A stretch of DNA of 12,990 nt from Spartobacteria bacterium (lineage in GTDB: Bacteria > Verrucomicrobiota > Verrucomicrobiia > Chthoniobacterales > UBA10450): the NCBI GenBank assembly GCA_021324035.1, contig JAJPJU010000193.1:1-12990 (forward strand), in the 5' to 3' direction. How positions within the stretch are numbered: position 1 is the stretch's first letter; each line of letters begins with the position of its first letter. The translations under genes were made by a program, and so were the position numbers. The notes under the pieces were generated by a model, which worked only from the letters and a program-made list of their open reading frames with translations, was not told the DNA's origin and did not search any database. Below are positions 1-6,246 of the stretch, one piece after another.

Positions 1-433
1 ACATCAGGCATTTGGACCGAATTCGATTGAACGTCTTCCTGCAGCCTGGGGTTCATCCTGGCCGCGGCTCCAACACTATTTCGATCCGCCTCTGGCATTG
101 AATCTACCCGAGAAGATCGTATCGGACGCGTCTCCAATATCGCTGCCGTTGCCGGAAATGAACGGCAGCAAATTCGATTTTCTGAAAATCGATTTGTTCA
201 GCAATGTTGCGACCCAATCGCGATTGGAAATCGACATCACCTGGACTTCCGAATTGGGGGAAGGCAGGGTCCGATTTGTGCCCGAGAGCGGAACAAACTT
301 GATCCCGTTGGGAGCATTTGGTGAGTGGTTGCTTTCAGAAAAGATTCAGAACCTCCAGATCACACCTGTTTCTGGACCGACGCACCTGAAGTACACGGTA
401 AGAAATGTTGAGTTACTTCGACTGAAGGATTGA
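1..433 (+). CDS. Hypothetical protein, C-terminal fragment (5' end outside window)
   Basis: The reading frame is open from base 2 to the TGA at 431-433, giving at least 143 residues. A TTG at 98 could serve as a start, but the frame runs unbroken to the window edge, so I read this as the 3' end of a longer gene. I do not recognise the family. The visible part has no membrane segment. From about residue 55 it alternates short hydrophobic and polar stretches, with a run resembling FDFLKIDLFSN and a later YTVRNVELLRL, which suggests a beta-sandwich-like C-terminal domain; that fold is an inference. It lies 93 bp upstream of a UGM-like flavoenzyme in the same direction and could belong to the same surface-polysaccharide locus. 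A GC hairpin begins at the base after the stop. Confidence 0.6.
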   Translation, partial: HQAFGPNSIERLPAAWGSSWPRLQHYFDPPLALNLPEKIVSDASPISLPLPEMNGSKFDFLKIDLFSNVATQSRLEIDITWTSELGEGRVRFVPESGTNLIPLGAFGEWLLSEKIQNLQITPVSGPTHLKYTVRNVELLRLKD

Positions 434-453
434 TCGCGGCATGCCAGCCGCGA
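434..453 (+). terminator. GC-rich hairpin after the stop codon, possible weak terminator
   Basis: Bases 434-440 (TCGCGGC) pair perfectly with 447-453 (GCCGCGA) around a 6-nt loop. The stem begins one base after the TGA of the upstream gene. Only a scattered A/T stretch follows, not a clean T run, so termination may be partial. It lies within the 93-bp gap before the flavoenzyme gene; I see no convincing promoter in the rest of that gap. Confidence 0.4.
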
Positions 454-526
454 AAGAACGATTTGGTGAGCAGAATGCGACCCATCTCTTCGCTAGACTG
501 GCACTTCACGTGCTCAGAATCTCGGG

Positions 527-2023
527 ATGCAGAGCCATCCTCCGGGAAGGCCCCGGACTGTTGCAATTATTGGTGCTGGACCAGCCGGAATCACTGCCGC
601 CTATCAGCTCGTAAAGTCTGGAATTCGAACTGAAGTTTTTGAGGCAGCCCCCTCGGTCGGCGGATTGGCGCGCACCATCGATCTCTGGAATCAGAAAGTC
701 GATCTCGGACCGCACCGGTTTTTCAGCAGCGATCCAAGAGTGAACAAAGTCTGGCTGGAAGTTATGGGCGACGATTACGAAATGGTCAATCGGCTAACCC
801 GTATTTATTACAAAGGCCGGTTCTTCTATTATCCGCTCAAGCCGTTCAACGCGCTCGCCAATCTTGGCGTGCTCGAAGCGATGCGCTGCATGACGAGTTA
901 CGGCGTCCAACGGTTTCGTCGATGCAACGAGCAGGATTGTTTTGAAACCTGGGTGGTGGGCCGTTTTGGACGCCGCTTATTTGAAATTTTCTTCAAAACT
1001 TACAGCGAAAAGCTCTGGGGAATCGGATGTCAGGAGCTGGACGCCGATTTTGCAGCTCAGCGAATCAAAAAACTCTCACTCCTGGAAGCGATCAAGAACT
1101 CGCTGTTCACTGGCAATGGCAATCAGCACAAGACCCTGGTCGATCAGTTCGCTTATCCTCACAACGGCAGCGGGGAAGTTTACCGGCGCATGGCCGCATT
1201 CGTCAGGAACAATGGCGGCTCAGTGGAATGCAAGCAGCCAGTCCATCGTGTACTGGTCAAAGATCGCCGGGCGATCGGATTGGAATTCGAAAACGGCGAA
1301 CAGCGTTTCTTCGATCAGGTTATTTCTACAATGCCGCTGAATCTGCTGGTCACACGTTTAGCCAATGTGCCTGATCGGATTGTTGCCGCGGCGAACTCGT
1401 TGCGGTTCAGAAACACAATCCTGGTTTACCTCAAAGTTGAGTCAACGCGGCTGTTCAAGGACAACTGGCTGTATATTCACTCGCCGGAATTGCGGACTGG
1501 ACGAATCACCAATTTCCGCAATTGGGCGCCACAGCTTTATGGCGACGAACCAAGTTCAATTCTGGCGCTGGAATATTGGTGCAACAATGAGGATCCCCTT
1601 TGGTCTGAGAAAGACGACCGCCTGATTGATTTGGCGAAGAACGAACTCAACAAAACCGGCCTAACAAATAAGGCAGTTATTTCTGCCGGTTATGTTCATC
1701 GGATCCCGCGATGTTATCCGGTTTACGTGCGAGGCTATAAGAACGCCTTAGAACCGGTCGAGCAATACCTGAAACAGATAGATGGTCTCACAGTTATTGG
1801 CCGTTACGGATCGTTCAAATACAACAACCAGGACCATAGTATCCTGATGGGGGTATTGGCGGCCGAGAACATCGCGCAGGACGCGAAGTTGCACGACCTG
1901 TGGCAGATCAATACCGACTACGAATATCAGGAGTCCGCGGTTATCAGCAAAACCGGCCTGGTCAGAGAGCCATCGAAAAGCCGTGGCTTGCCGGCGCCCG
2001 CCCCGGTGCCGAGCGCAGCGTAA
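527..2023 (+). CDS. FAD-dependent oxidoreductase, UDP-galactopyranose mutase / amine oxidase-like
   Basis: A 498-residue flavoprotein. The N-terminus has a Rossmann dinucleotide-binding motif, GAGPAG at 16-21, with an acidic residue for the FAD ribose (E39) and the GG...ART motif at 45-50. Family features follow: GPHRF at 61-65, YPLKP at 102-106, KTYSEKLWG at 157-165, STMP at 267-270, and a C-terminal FAD-contacting run GRYGSFKYNNQDHS at 425-438. This pattern fits the group annotated as NAD(P)/FAD-dependent oxidoreductases related to UDP-galactopyranose mutase (Glf), but the protein is about 100 residues longer than typical Glf, so the substrate is uncertain. It may convert a nucleotide sugar in polysaccharide synthesis. 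The proline/alanine-rich tail (484-498) is probably disordered. The ATG at 527 was chosen because the FAD motif begins about 12 residues later; no clear Shine-Dalgarno site is visible. The stop lies 10 bp from the convergent GT gene's stop. Confidence 0.85.
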   Translation: MQSHPPGRPRTVAIIGAGPAGITAAYQLVKSGIRTEVFEAAPSVGGLARTIDLWNQKVDLGPHRFFSSDPRVNKVWLEVMGDDYEMVNRLTRIYYKGRFFYYPLKPFNALANLGVLEAMRCMTSYGVQRFRRCNEQDCFETWVVGRFGRRLFEIFFKTYSEKLWGIGCQELDADFAAQRIKKLSLLEAIKNSLFTGNGNQHKTLVDQFAYPHNGSGEVYRRMAAFVRNNGGSVECKQPVHRVLVKDRRAIGLEFENGEQRFFDQVISTMPLNLLVTRLANVPDRIVAAANSLRFRNTILVYLKVESTRLFKDNWLYIHSPELRTGRITNFRNWAPQLYGDEPSSILALEYWCNNEDPLWSEKDDRLIDLAKNELNKTGLTNKAVISAGYVHRIPRCYPVYVRGYKNALEPVEQYLKQIDGLTVIGRYGSFKYNNQDHSILMGVLAAENIAQDAKLHDLWQINTDYEYQESAVISKTGLVREPSKSRGLPAPAPVPSAA

Positions 2024-2049
2024 CCGCGGCGCATCAAACGTTGGTTACG
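2019..2049. terminator. Inverted repeat spanning two convergent stop codons
   Basis: CGTAACC at 2019-2025 is the reverse complement of GGTTACG at 2043-2049. The 17-nt loop contains the 10-bp gap between the convergent genes, and both stop codons (TAA at 2021-2023, and the minus-strand TGA at 2034-2036) lie inside the structure. The same hairpin could form in both transcripts and slow both polymerases. The stem is short (7 bp) with no T run on either side, so a terminator role is tentative. Confidence 0.3.
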
Positions 2050-3263
2050 GCCGAGGCTCTCCAGAAATGAAGTCGAGAGAGTCGTTGTTTCGACGCGTTA
2101 ATTAAAGGTACGATCGAGCCGGCGATCAAAGTCAGCCATGGGAAAAGAGATAACGGGATCCACGATTCTCGCAATTCGTCGGTGGAAATCGCAACCGACC
2201 ACGGCAGACCGCCGGAGGTTACGTTGTAAAAAACGAACAAAAAGACCGAGCTCGAGATTACCACGGCCGTGTAAAAGCTCGGCGATAGCATCAGAATAAA
2301 CGGCGCGAGCCAAACCAGATATTGCGGGCAAACGCCGGGTGCAAAAACGAAGAACGCCAACCATGCGTAGGCCAGTGAATTCACGAACGACCGGCCCCTG
2401 GAATTCCGGTTTTGCCACGCAATCCAGACTACCACTGCGATGATGATCATTTTTAGAATCGTCATGATCAACGTCTGACCCGGGTCGAGATCGATGAAGG
2501 AAACCCGGCTAAATTCCTTGGCGCCGGTAGCGCGAAACAAATAAGTAATTCCCCACATCCCCCAATAACTGCCGTAACCGAGAACGTTCTTTGCAAACAA
2601 GCCTGGGAAGTTCAGAAGCGGTTGAACCCACAAGACGCACGTCGTAATTGCACCGACAATCAGAAAATCTCGACTGCGATTTTGCGACCACCAAAACAAG
2701 ACGAACGCCGGCAACAAAAGCAGGGGAGCGATTTTGATCTGGCAGCTGAGCGCGAAAAATAATCCAGCCAGAGCAGGCTGATTGCGCAAACACATCCAGA
2801 CCGCGCAGACCAAAAGCAACACCATCACCGAGTCGGTATTGCCGTGAAACCCGGACACCATCAACGACACCGGACTGATAGCGAACAATCCAAGCGCCCA
2901 TGTTGGAATTGCGAGGTTAAGTTTTCGGAACTGGAGTAAAACCAGAACCGTCAGCAGATCGGCGATGATTCCTGGCAGTCGAAGCAGGAATGGGAAATGA
3001 ATGCCGAGGTCCTGGGCCAAAGGTTGCTCGGTGAGCACAAAAATGCCGCGCAGGAAGTAAGCGGTGAGCGGCGGATGATTGAAGTAGCGGCTGTGCTCGT
3101 AAGTCCAGCGCAGTCCGTGTTCGTTCAAAACTTTGGCGAAGCCGTAGAAGGTCACCGCGTCATTCGTCCCGATTGTGTTGTAGGCAATCGCGAGCTTGAG
3201 TGTCATCGCGATCAAGGCGAGGGCGACAATGAAAATAGCGCGCAGGTCGCGTGCGGGGTTCAT
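2034..3263 (-). CDS. GT-C membrane glycosyltransferase, GT87 (DUF2029)-like
   Basis: A polytopic inner-membrane protein of 409 residues from the ATG at 3263. A TTG nine bases upstream would add three residues but is less likely. Roughly ten hydrophobic segments run through it. GT-C features are visible: an acidic residue in the first outer loop (TND, 33-35), HPP at 63-65, FHGNTD at 139-144 ahead of a membrane helix, KIAPLLLLP at 177-185, and PQYLVWLAPF near 313-322, which recalls the P-x-Y-x-x-W pattern of GT87/DUF2029 mannosyltransferases. Such enzymes move a sugar from a polyprenyl-phosphate donor to an acceptor on the outer side of the membrane; donor and acceptor cannot be read here. It follows the GT39/TPR gene by 52 bp on the same strand and is probably co-transcribed with it. 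It is convergent with the flavoenzyme gene. Confidence 0.8.
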   Translation of the reverse strand: MNPARDLRAIFIVALALIAMTLKLAIAYNTIGTNDAVTFYGFAKVLNEHGLRWTYEHSRYFNHPPLTAYFLRGIFVLTEQPLAQDLGIHFPFLLRLPGIIADLLTVLVLLQFRKLNLAIPTWALGLFAISPVSLMVSGFHGNTDSVMVLLLVCAVWMCLRNQPALAGLFFALSCQIKIAPLLLLPAFVLFWWSQNRSRDFLIVGAITTCVLWVQPLLNFPGLFAKNVLGYGSYWGMWGITYLFRATGAKEFSRVSFIDLDPGQTLIMTILKMIIIAVVVWIAWQNRNSRGRSFVNSLAYAWLAFFVFAPGVCPQYLVWLAPFILMLSPSFYTAVVISSSVFLFVFYNVTSGGLPWSVAISTDELRESWIPLSLFPWLTLIAGSIVPLINASKQRLSRLHFWRASAVTNV

Positions 3264-3315
3264 CTCGGCCAACTTCGAGCAGCTTCGGTGCCTTCGTCTC
3301 AGACCTGGCGTCGCC

Positions 3316-5169
3316 TCAAGGAGTGTTTTGTTCGATCTGCTGTCGCAATGCGATGAACTCCGGTTGGTCGGGTTTCAATTGAATCGCGGTGGCAATTTCC
3401 ATCCTTGCCGCATTGCGATCGTTTTTTCCGAGGAACACCTTGGCCAACATAAAATGTGTTTTCGGATTGCGTGGATCGACATCTTCAGCATGGCGAAACC
3501 AATTTTCGGCGGCGTCGAATTCCTCCGCATTGAGCGCAATGACACCGAGATTGTTGAAAGCGCCTTTATGCTTGGGATCGAGCGCGAGGACTGCACGATA
3601 AAATTCAGCTGCAGCCCCGGAATTACTCTGAGCCAGGCGAAGATTGCCGAGCGCGAAGAGCGTTTCGGAATTGTCGGGCACGTAAGCATAAGCGAGCGCA
3701 AGCTTGCTCTCGGCGAGCGGCAAATTGTTGGATTCCAATGCCTGCCAGCCGGCGTTGTAAGAATCGAGCGCCCACAGTGAAGGGTCCTTCTGCGGCCATG
3801 CCACGAACGTTGTCGATGGAAGAAGGATTATCAGATACAGAGCGGCTGTTCGCAGATCGCTCGCAACAATCTTTTCCCAAAAGGTCGACAGCCCGATCAG
3901 CGCAAAAATCAGCAGGCCCGGAACGACAACGAGTCGATAACGTTCGGTGACGAAAACGGTCAGAACCGAGAACATCGCCAGCAAGATCGCTCCGAAAATC
4001 CAGCGAGAGCGGGGCGAGGAGCTCCAGGCGACAAGAATTCCTGGAATCGCCAGCGCAGCAATCGATCCAAAGTATAGGCCGGGAAAGATGACGCCTTGTT
4101 CGCGAAGGATGGTGATGATGCTGAGGTCGTCGTATTGAAATGCATTCCAGAAATTGCGCAGCTTGAGTCCCATAAGCCTCAACCAGGCGCCGAATCGCGT
4201 CGTGATAAAATTCTTCGCTTTTGCCGACCAAAAACGAGAAACCTCCGCGTGTTTCAGAGGACGTCCGGCGATTATCTCAGCCTGGTCGATCGAGTCCTGA
4301 AGCATCGCAGCCTGACCGGCACGCAGACCTGGCGGAAATCGGGGATAGCCGTTGGCGTCTGGATTATTTCCGATCCAGAAATTGATTCCGCCGTGGGCTG
4401 AAAGCGCCACTGGGTCACGCGCGATCAAATAATTATGGATCCAGCACGGCGAGGTGCCGATCACCAGGCCCAGAATCAGAACACCAATTTTCCCCGCAAC
4501 TTTTGACCAGGCGACGGAGCCTTTCCGAAAAATAAGACCCGCGATCATCAGCGGCACCACTGCGAGAACCGTCGCAACCGCTGTGGCCGTAAGTCCCACC
4601 AGGAGCGCGAGAAGAAATGACTCCAAAAAAGTGGGGCGGAAACCTCCGCGAACCAATCGCCACACCACGAACCAAAAGACAAAAACAAACCAGGCAGTCG
4701 GCATCAGGATCACGGCGTAAGCTTGAGCGGGAACGAAAAATGCCCAGCCGAGGGCCGACAGGACGGCAGCCGTTCGGATGTATTTCGGGACGCCGGTTTC
4801 CGTCGCTGGCGAATCAAAAACGTCGATGAAAATCCGATAAATCAGCACAGCCGTCCCGGCATCGATAACGGCCTGAAGCATGCCCGGAATGAATGGATTT
4901 TCGCCAAATAACCGGCCGAGAAAGGCCAAAAGATAGGCGTAGCCCGGAAGGCCATAAAAAGCCAACGGCTGGGTGAAGGCGCCGTGCAGTATCTGCTTCG
5001 CCCAATCACTGTAGAAATGCATGTCCCCACGCGAGGGGATGAACAGTGGCGACCGGGTAAGGCGGACCAGCGCCGCCAGACGTAAACCGAAGACAATGAG
5101 GAACAGAACAGGGCCGGTCCGCAGGAACCAAAGCCGGCGCCGGGGGTCAGTTTTCAGGGCATTTGGCAT
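3316..5169 (-). CDS. GT39-like GT-C glycosyltransferase with C-terminal TPR domain
   Basis: A 617-residue fusion from the ATG at 5169. Residues 1 to about 460 form a multi-pass membrane domain. Its first outer loop holds RGDMHFYSDWA, with D49, H51 and D55 as candidate catalytic or metal residues, as in GT39/ArnT-like GT-C enzymes. A second external region has a GGINFWIGNNPDANG-like motif near 260-274, which I recall from bacterial GT39-plus-TPR proteins, and ERYR at 409-412 sits in a later loop. Residues about 467-612 are three to four TPR units, with A-x-x-x-Y/F-x-x-A-L patterns and DP caps (LDPKHKGAFNNLGV, VDPRNPKTHFMLAK). The frame could start at a TTG at 5229, but that adds 20 hydrophilic residues and would leave only 18 bp before the divergent pilin. 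It is the first gene of a two-GT unit. Its start codon overlaps a sigma-54-like site that faces the pilins. Confidence 0.8.
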   Translation of the reverse strand: MPNALKTDPRRRLWFLRTGPVLFLIVFGLRLAALVRLTRSPLFIPSRGDMHFYSDWAKQILHGAFTQPLAFYGLPGYAYLLAFLGRLFGENPFIPGMLQAVIDAGTAVLIYRIFIDVFDSPATETGVPKYIRTAAVLSALGWAFFVPAQAYAVILMPTAWFVFVFWFVVWRLVRGGFRPTFLESFLLALLVGLTATAVATVLAVVPLMIAGLIFRKGSVAWSKVAGKIGVLILGLVIGTSPCWIHNYLIARDPVALSAHGGINFWIGNNPDANGYPRFPPGLRAGQAAMLQDSIDQAEIIAGRPLKHAEVSRFWSAKAKNFITTRFGAWLRLMGLKLRNFWNAFQYDDLSIITILREQGVIFPGLYFGSIAALAIPGILVAWSSSPRSRWIFGAILLAMFSVLTVFVTERYRLVVVPGLLIFALIGLSTFWEKIVASDLRTAALYLIILLPSTTFVAWPQKDPSLWALDSYNAGWQALESNNLPLAESKLALAYAYVPDNSETLFALGNLRLAQSNSGAAAEFYRAVLALDPKHKGAFNNLGVIALNAEEFDAAENWFRHAEDVDPRNPKTHFMLAKVFLGKNDRNAARMEIATAIQLKPDQPEFIALRQQIEQNTP

Positions 5170-5179
5170 TAACACTGCT
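5164..5179 (+). promoter_or_regulatory. Candidate sigma-54 (RpoN) promoter for the pilin genes
   Basis: The sequence TGGCATTAACACTGCT has the invariant GG (5165-5166) and GC (5177-5178) separated by exactly 10 bases, and matches 9 of the 12 informative positions of TGGCACG-N4-TTGCW. Transcription would start near 5190, giving an untranslated leader of about 58 nt before the pilin ATG at 5248. In Pseudomonas and Myxococcus, pilA depends on sigma-54 with PilS/PilR, so the location is biologically sensible. The -24 half overlaps the start codon of the divergent glycosyltransferase (5167-5169). I see no strong sigma-70-type promoter in the rest of the 78-bp gap. Confidence 0.5.
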
Positions 5180-5247
5180 GATTTATCGCTCACTTCGCGA
5201 TCCGCAGATCGTGGAGCGCAGTCAAACAAACAAGAGAAAGCAATAGC

Positions 5248-5649
5248 ATGTTAAACGCCATCAACAAACGCCGCGGGGGCTTTACCCTCGTGGAAATCAT
5301 GATCGTAGTTGCGATCATCGCGCTACTCGCAGCGATTGCGGTCCCCGGATTTCTCCGGGCGCGCAAACGCTCACAAGCCAGCCGTATTTTGAACGATCTG
5401 CGTATGATCGATTCAGCGGTTGACCAGTACGCGATTGAAACCAACCGGAAAACCGGAGACGTCGTCGCCGTTGCCGACTGGACGAACTACTTGAAAAAGG
5501 GTTCGCTCCTCTATAACGGCGGCAAAAGCATCCTGGGTACCGCTTATGGTGCTCAGACTGTCGACACCATCCCGCAAGTGCCATCGGCCGACCTTACTAC
5601 GTTGTCCGATGTAGCCGGCACCGGTTTCTGGTCGCCTTACGGTCCGTAA
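5248..5649 (+). CDS. Type IV pilin-like / GspG-like prepilin, copy 1
   Basis: A 133-residue prepilin. An 11-residue leader with positive charge (K7, R8, R9) ends in GG, followed by FTLVE: PilD-type cleavage is expected between G11 and F12, with methylation of F12 and the conserved Glu at mature position 5 (E16). Residues 12-35 form the hydrophobic assembly helix, followed by RARKRSQAS and an amphipathic helix. The mature protein is about 122 residues and has no cysteine, so there is no pilin disulfide loop. The C-terminus ends FWSPYGP. The size resembles short GspG-type pseudopilins and the pilins of Verrucomicrobia and Planctomycetes. A purine-rich AAGAGAAAG at 5232-5240 may act as a ribosome site before the ATG. 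It is probably the first gene of a two-pilin unit driven from the divergent gap; no other pilus assembly gene is present in the window. Confidence 0.9.
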   Translation: MLNAINKRRGGFTLVEIMIVVAIIALLAAIAVPGFLRARKRSQASRILNDLRMIDSAVDQYAIETNRKTGDVVAVADWTNYLKKGSLLYNGGKSILGTAYGAQTVDTIPQVPSADLTTLSDVAGTGFWSPYGP

Positions 5650-5663
5650 AGAATCTGACGATT

Positions 5664-5707
5664 CATTCTCCTGTCATTCGCGGTCGACCCGGGAGTGGCA
5701 GGGAATG
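5664..5707 (+). other. Inter-pilin hairpin, possible attenuator or mRNA-processing element
   Basis: In the 125-bp gap between the two pilin genes, CATTC (5664-5668) plus CCTG (5670-5673) pair with CAGG (5699-5702) plus GAATG (5703-5707). This is a 9-bp stem with one bulged T at 5669 and a 25-nt GC-rich loop. No T run follows, so a classical intrinsic terminator is unlikely. It could stabilise the upstream message or reduce read-through, setting unequal amounts of the two pilins. This role is inferred. Confidence 0.35.
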
Positions 5708-5774
5708 AGGCGTGAGAAGCGGAAAAATCCGGCGATCGCGGCTCTGACAGAAAATCCTTAACCGCAATTATACC

Positions 5775-6176
5775 ATGTTTAGAAAAATCCATTCCAAACG
5801 CGCCGGTTTCACCCTGGTCGAAATCATGATCGTGGTGGCAATCATTGCATTGCTCGCTGCGATCGCCGTCCCTGGTTTTCTCCGCGCTCGTAAACGCTCA
5901 CAGGCTTCCAAAATTCTCAATGACCTCCGCATGATCGATGGAGCTGTCGATCAATACGCGATCGAAACCGCTCGAAAGACCGGAGACGTGGTCGGAGTCG
6001 CTGACTGGACTAACTATCTAAAGAAGGACACCAATCTTTACCGAACTGGACAGGATCTGTTCGGTGACGACTACGGCGCCCAAACCGTAGATACGGTGCC
6101 TCAGGTTCCGTCAACCGCTTTAACCACGTTGTCCGATGTTGCGGGCACCGGGTTCTGGTCGCCTTACGGTCCCTAA
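5775..6176 (+). CDS. Type IV pilin-like / GspG-like prepilin, copy 2
   Basis: A second 133-residue prepilin with the same layout as its upstream neighbour: a leader with K4, K8 and R9 ending at G11, cleavage before F12, E16 as the conserved Glu5, an assembly helix at 12-35, no cysteines, and the same FWSPYGP end. By eye, 25 of 133 positions differ from copy 1 (about 81% identity). Of these, 11 fall within residues 85-99, seven are in the leader that would be removed, and the rest are scattered. No Shine-Dalgarno site is seen; the bases before the ATG are AT-rich (AATTATACC). It is probably co-transcribed with copy 1, and a strong terminator follows its stop by about 20 bp. It may be a partner subunit or an alternative pilin. 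Confidence 0.9.
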   Translation: MFRKIHSKRAGFTLVEIMIVVAIIALLAAIAVPGFLRARKRSQASKILNDLRMIDGAVDQYAIETARKTGDVVGVADWTNYLKKDTNLYRTGQDLFGDDYGAQTVDTVPQVPSTALTTLSDVAGTGFWSPYGP

Positions 6177-6195
6177 CGCAACTTTGCTTTCGATG

Positions 6196-6241
6196 ACGGG
6201 AGCGTCCTTCCAAATGCGCTGGGACGCTCCCGTTTAACTTT
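6196..6241 (+). terminator. Rho-independent terminator ending the pilin unit
   Basis: Bases 6196-6207 (ACGGGAGCGTCC) form a perfect 12-bp stem with 6222-6233 (GGACGCTCCCGT) around a 14-nt loop, followed by TTAACTTT. This is the clearest terminator in the window. It lies 20 bp after the second pilin stop. The structure ends only 5 nt before the ATG of the next gene. Confidence 0.85.
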
Positions 6242-6246
6242 ACACG

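Noticed and set aside
98..433. A 111-residue gene starting at TTG 98
   Set aside because: The frame is open to the window edge with no stop, so the TTG is most likely an internal leucine of a longer gene.
3264..3272. TTG start three codons upstream in the GT87-like gene
   Set aside because: An ATG nine bases downstream is the simpler start and loses no conserved residue.
3196..4231. Long frames of about 200 residues overlapping the GT39/TPR gene (plus 3196-3780, minus 3623-4231)
   Set aside because: Arg/Ser/Cys-rich compositions typical of alternative frames; the GT/TPR frame has clear domains throughout.
5170..5229. N-terminal 20-residue extension of the GT39/TPR protein from TTG 5229
   Set aside because: The extension is hydrophilic with no family match, and it would cover the promoter gap; ATG 5169 fits better.
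5697..5712. Second sigma-54-like site (TGGCA...GC) before pilin copy 2
   Set aside because: The GG-to-GC spacing is 11 instead of the required 10, and the -12 element is poor.
5744..5774. Sigma-70-like CTGACA and TATACC before pilin copy 2
   Set aside because: The -10 candidate abuts the ATG with 19-bp spacing and weak matches, so it is probably chance.
5248..6176. Conductive (e-pilin) role suggested by short length and aromatics
   Set aside because: The mature pilins are about 122 residues, twice the Geobacter type, and aromatics are not unusually dense near the helix.
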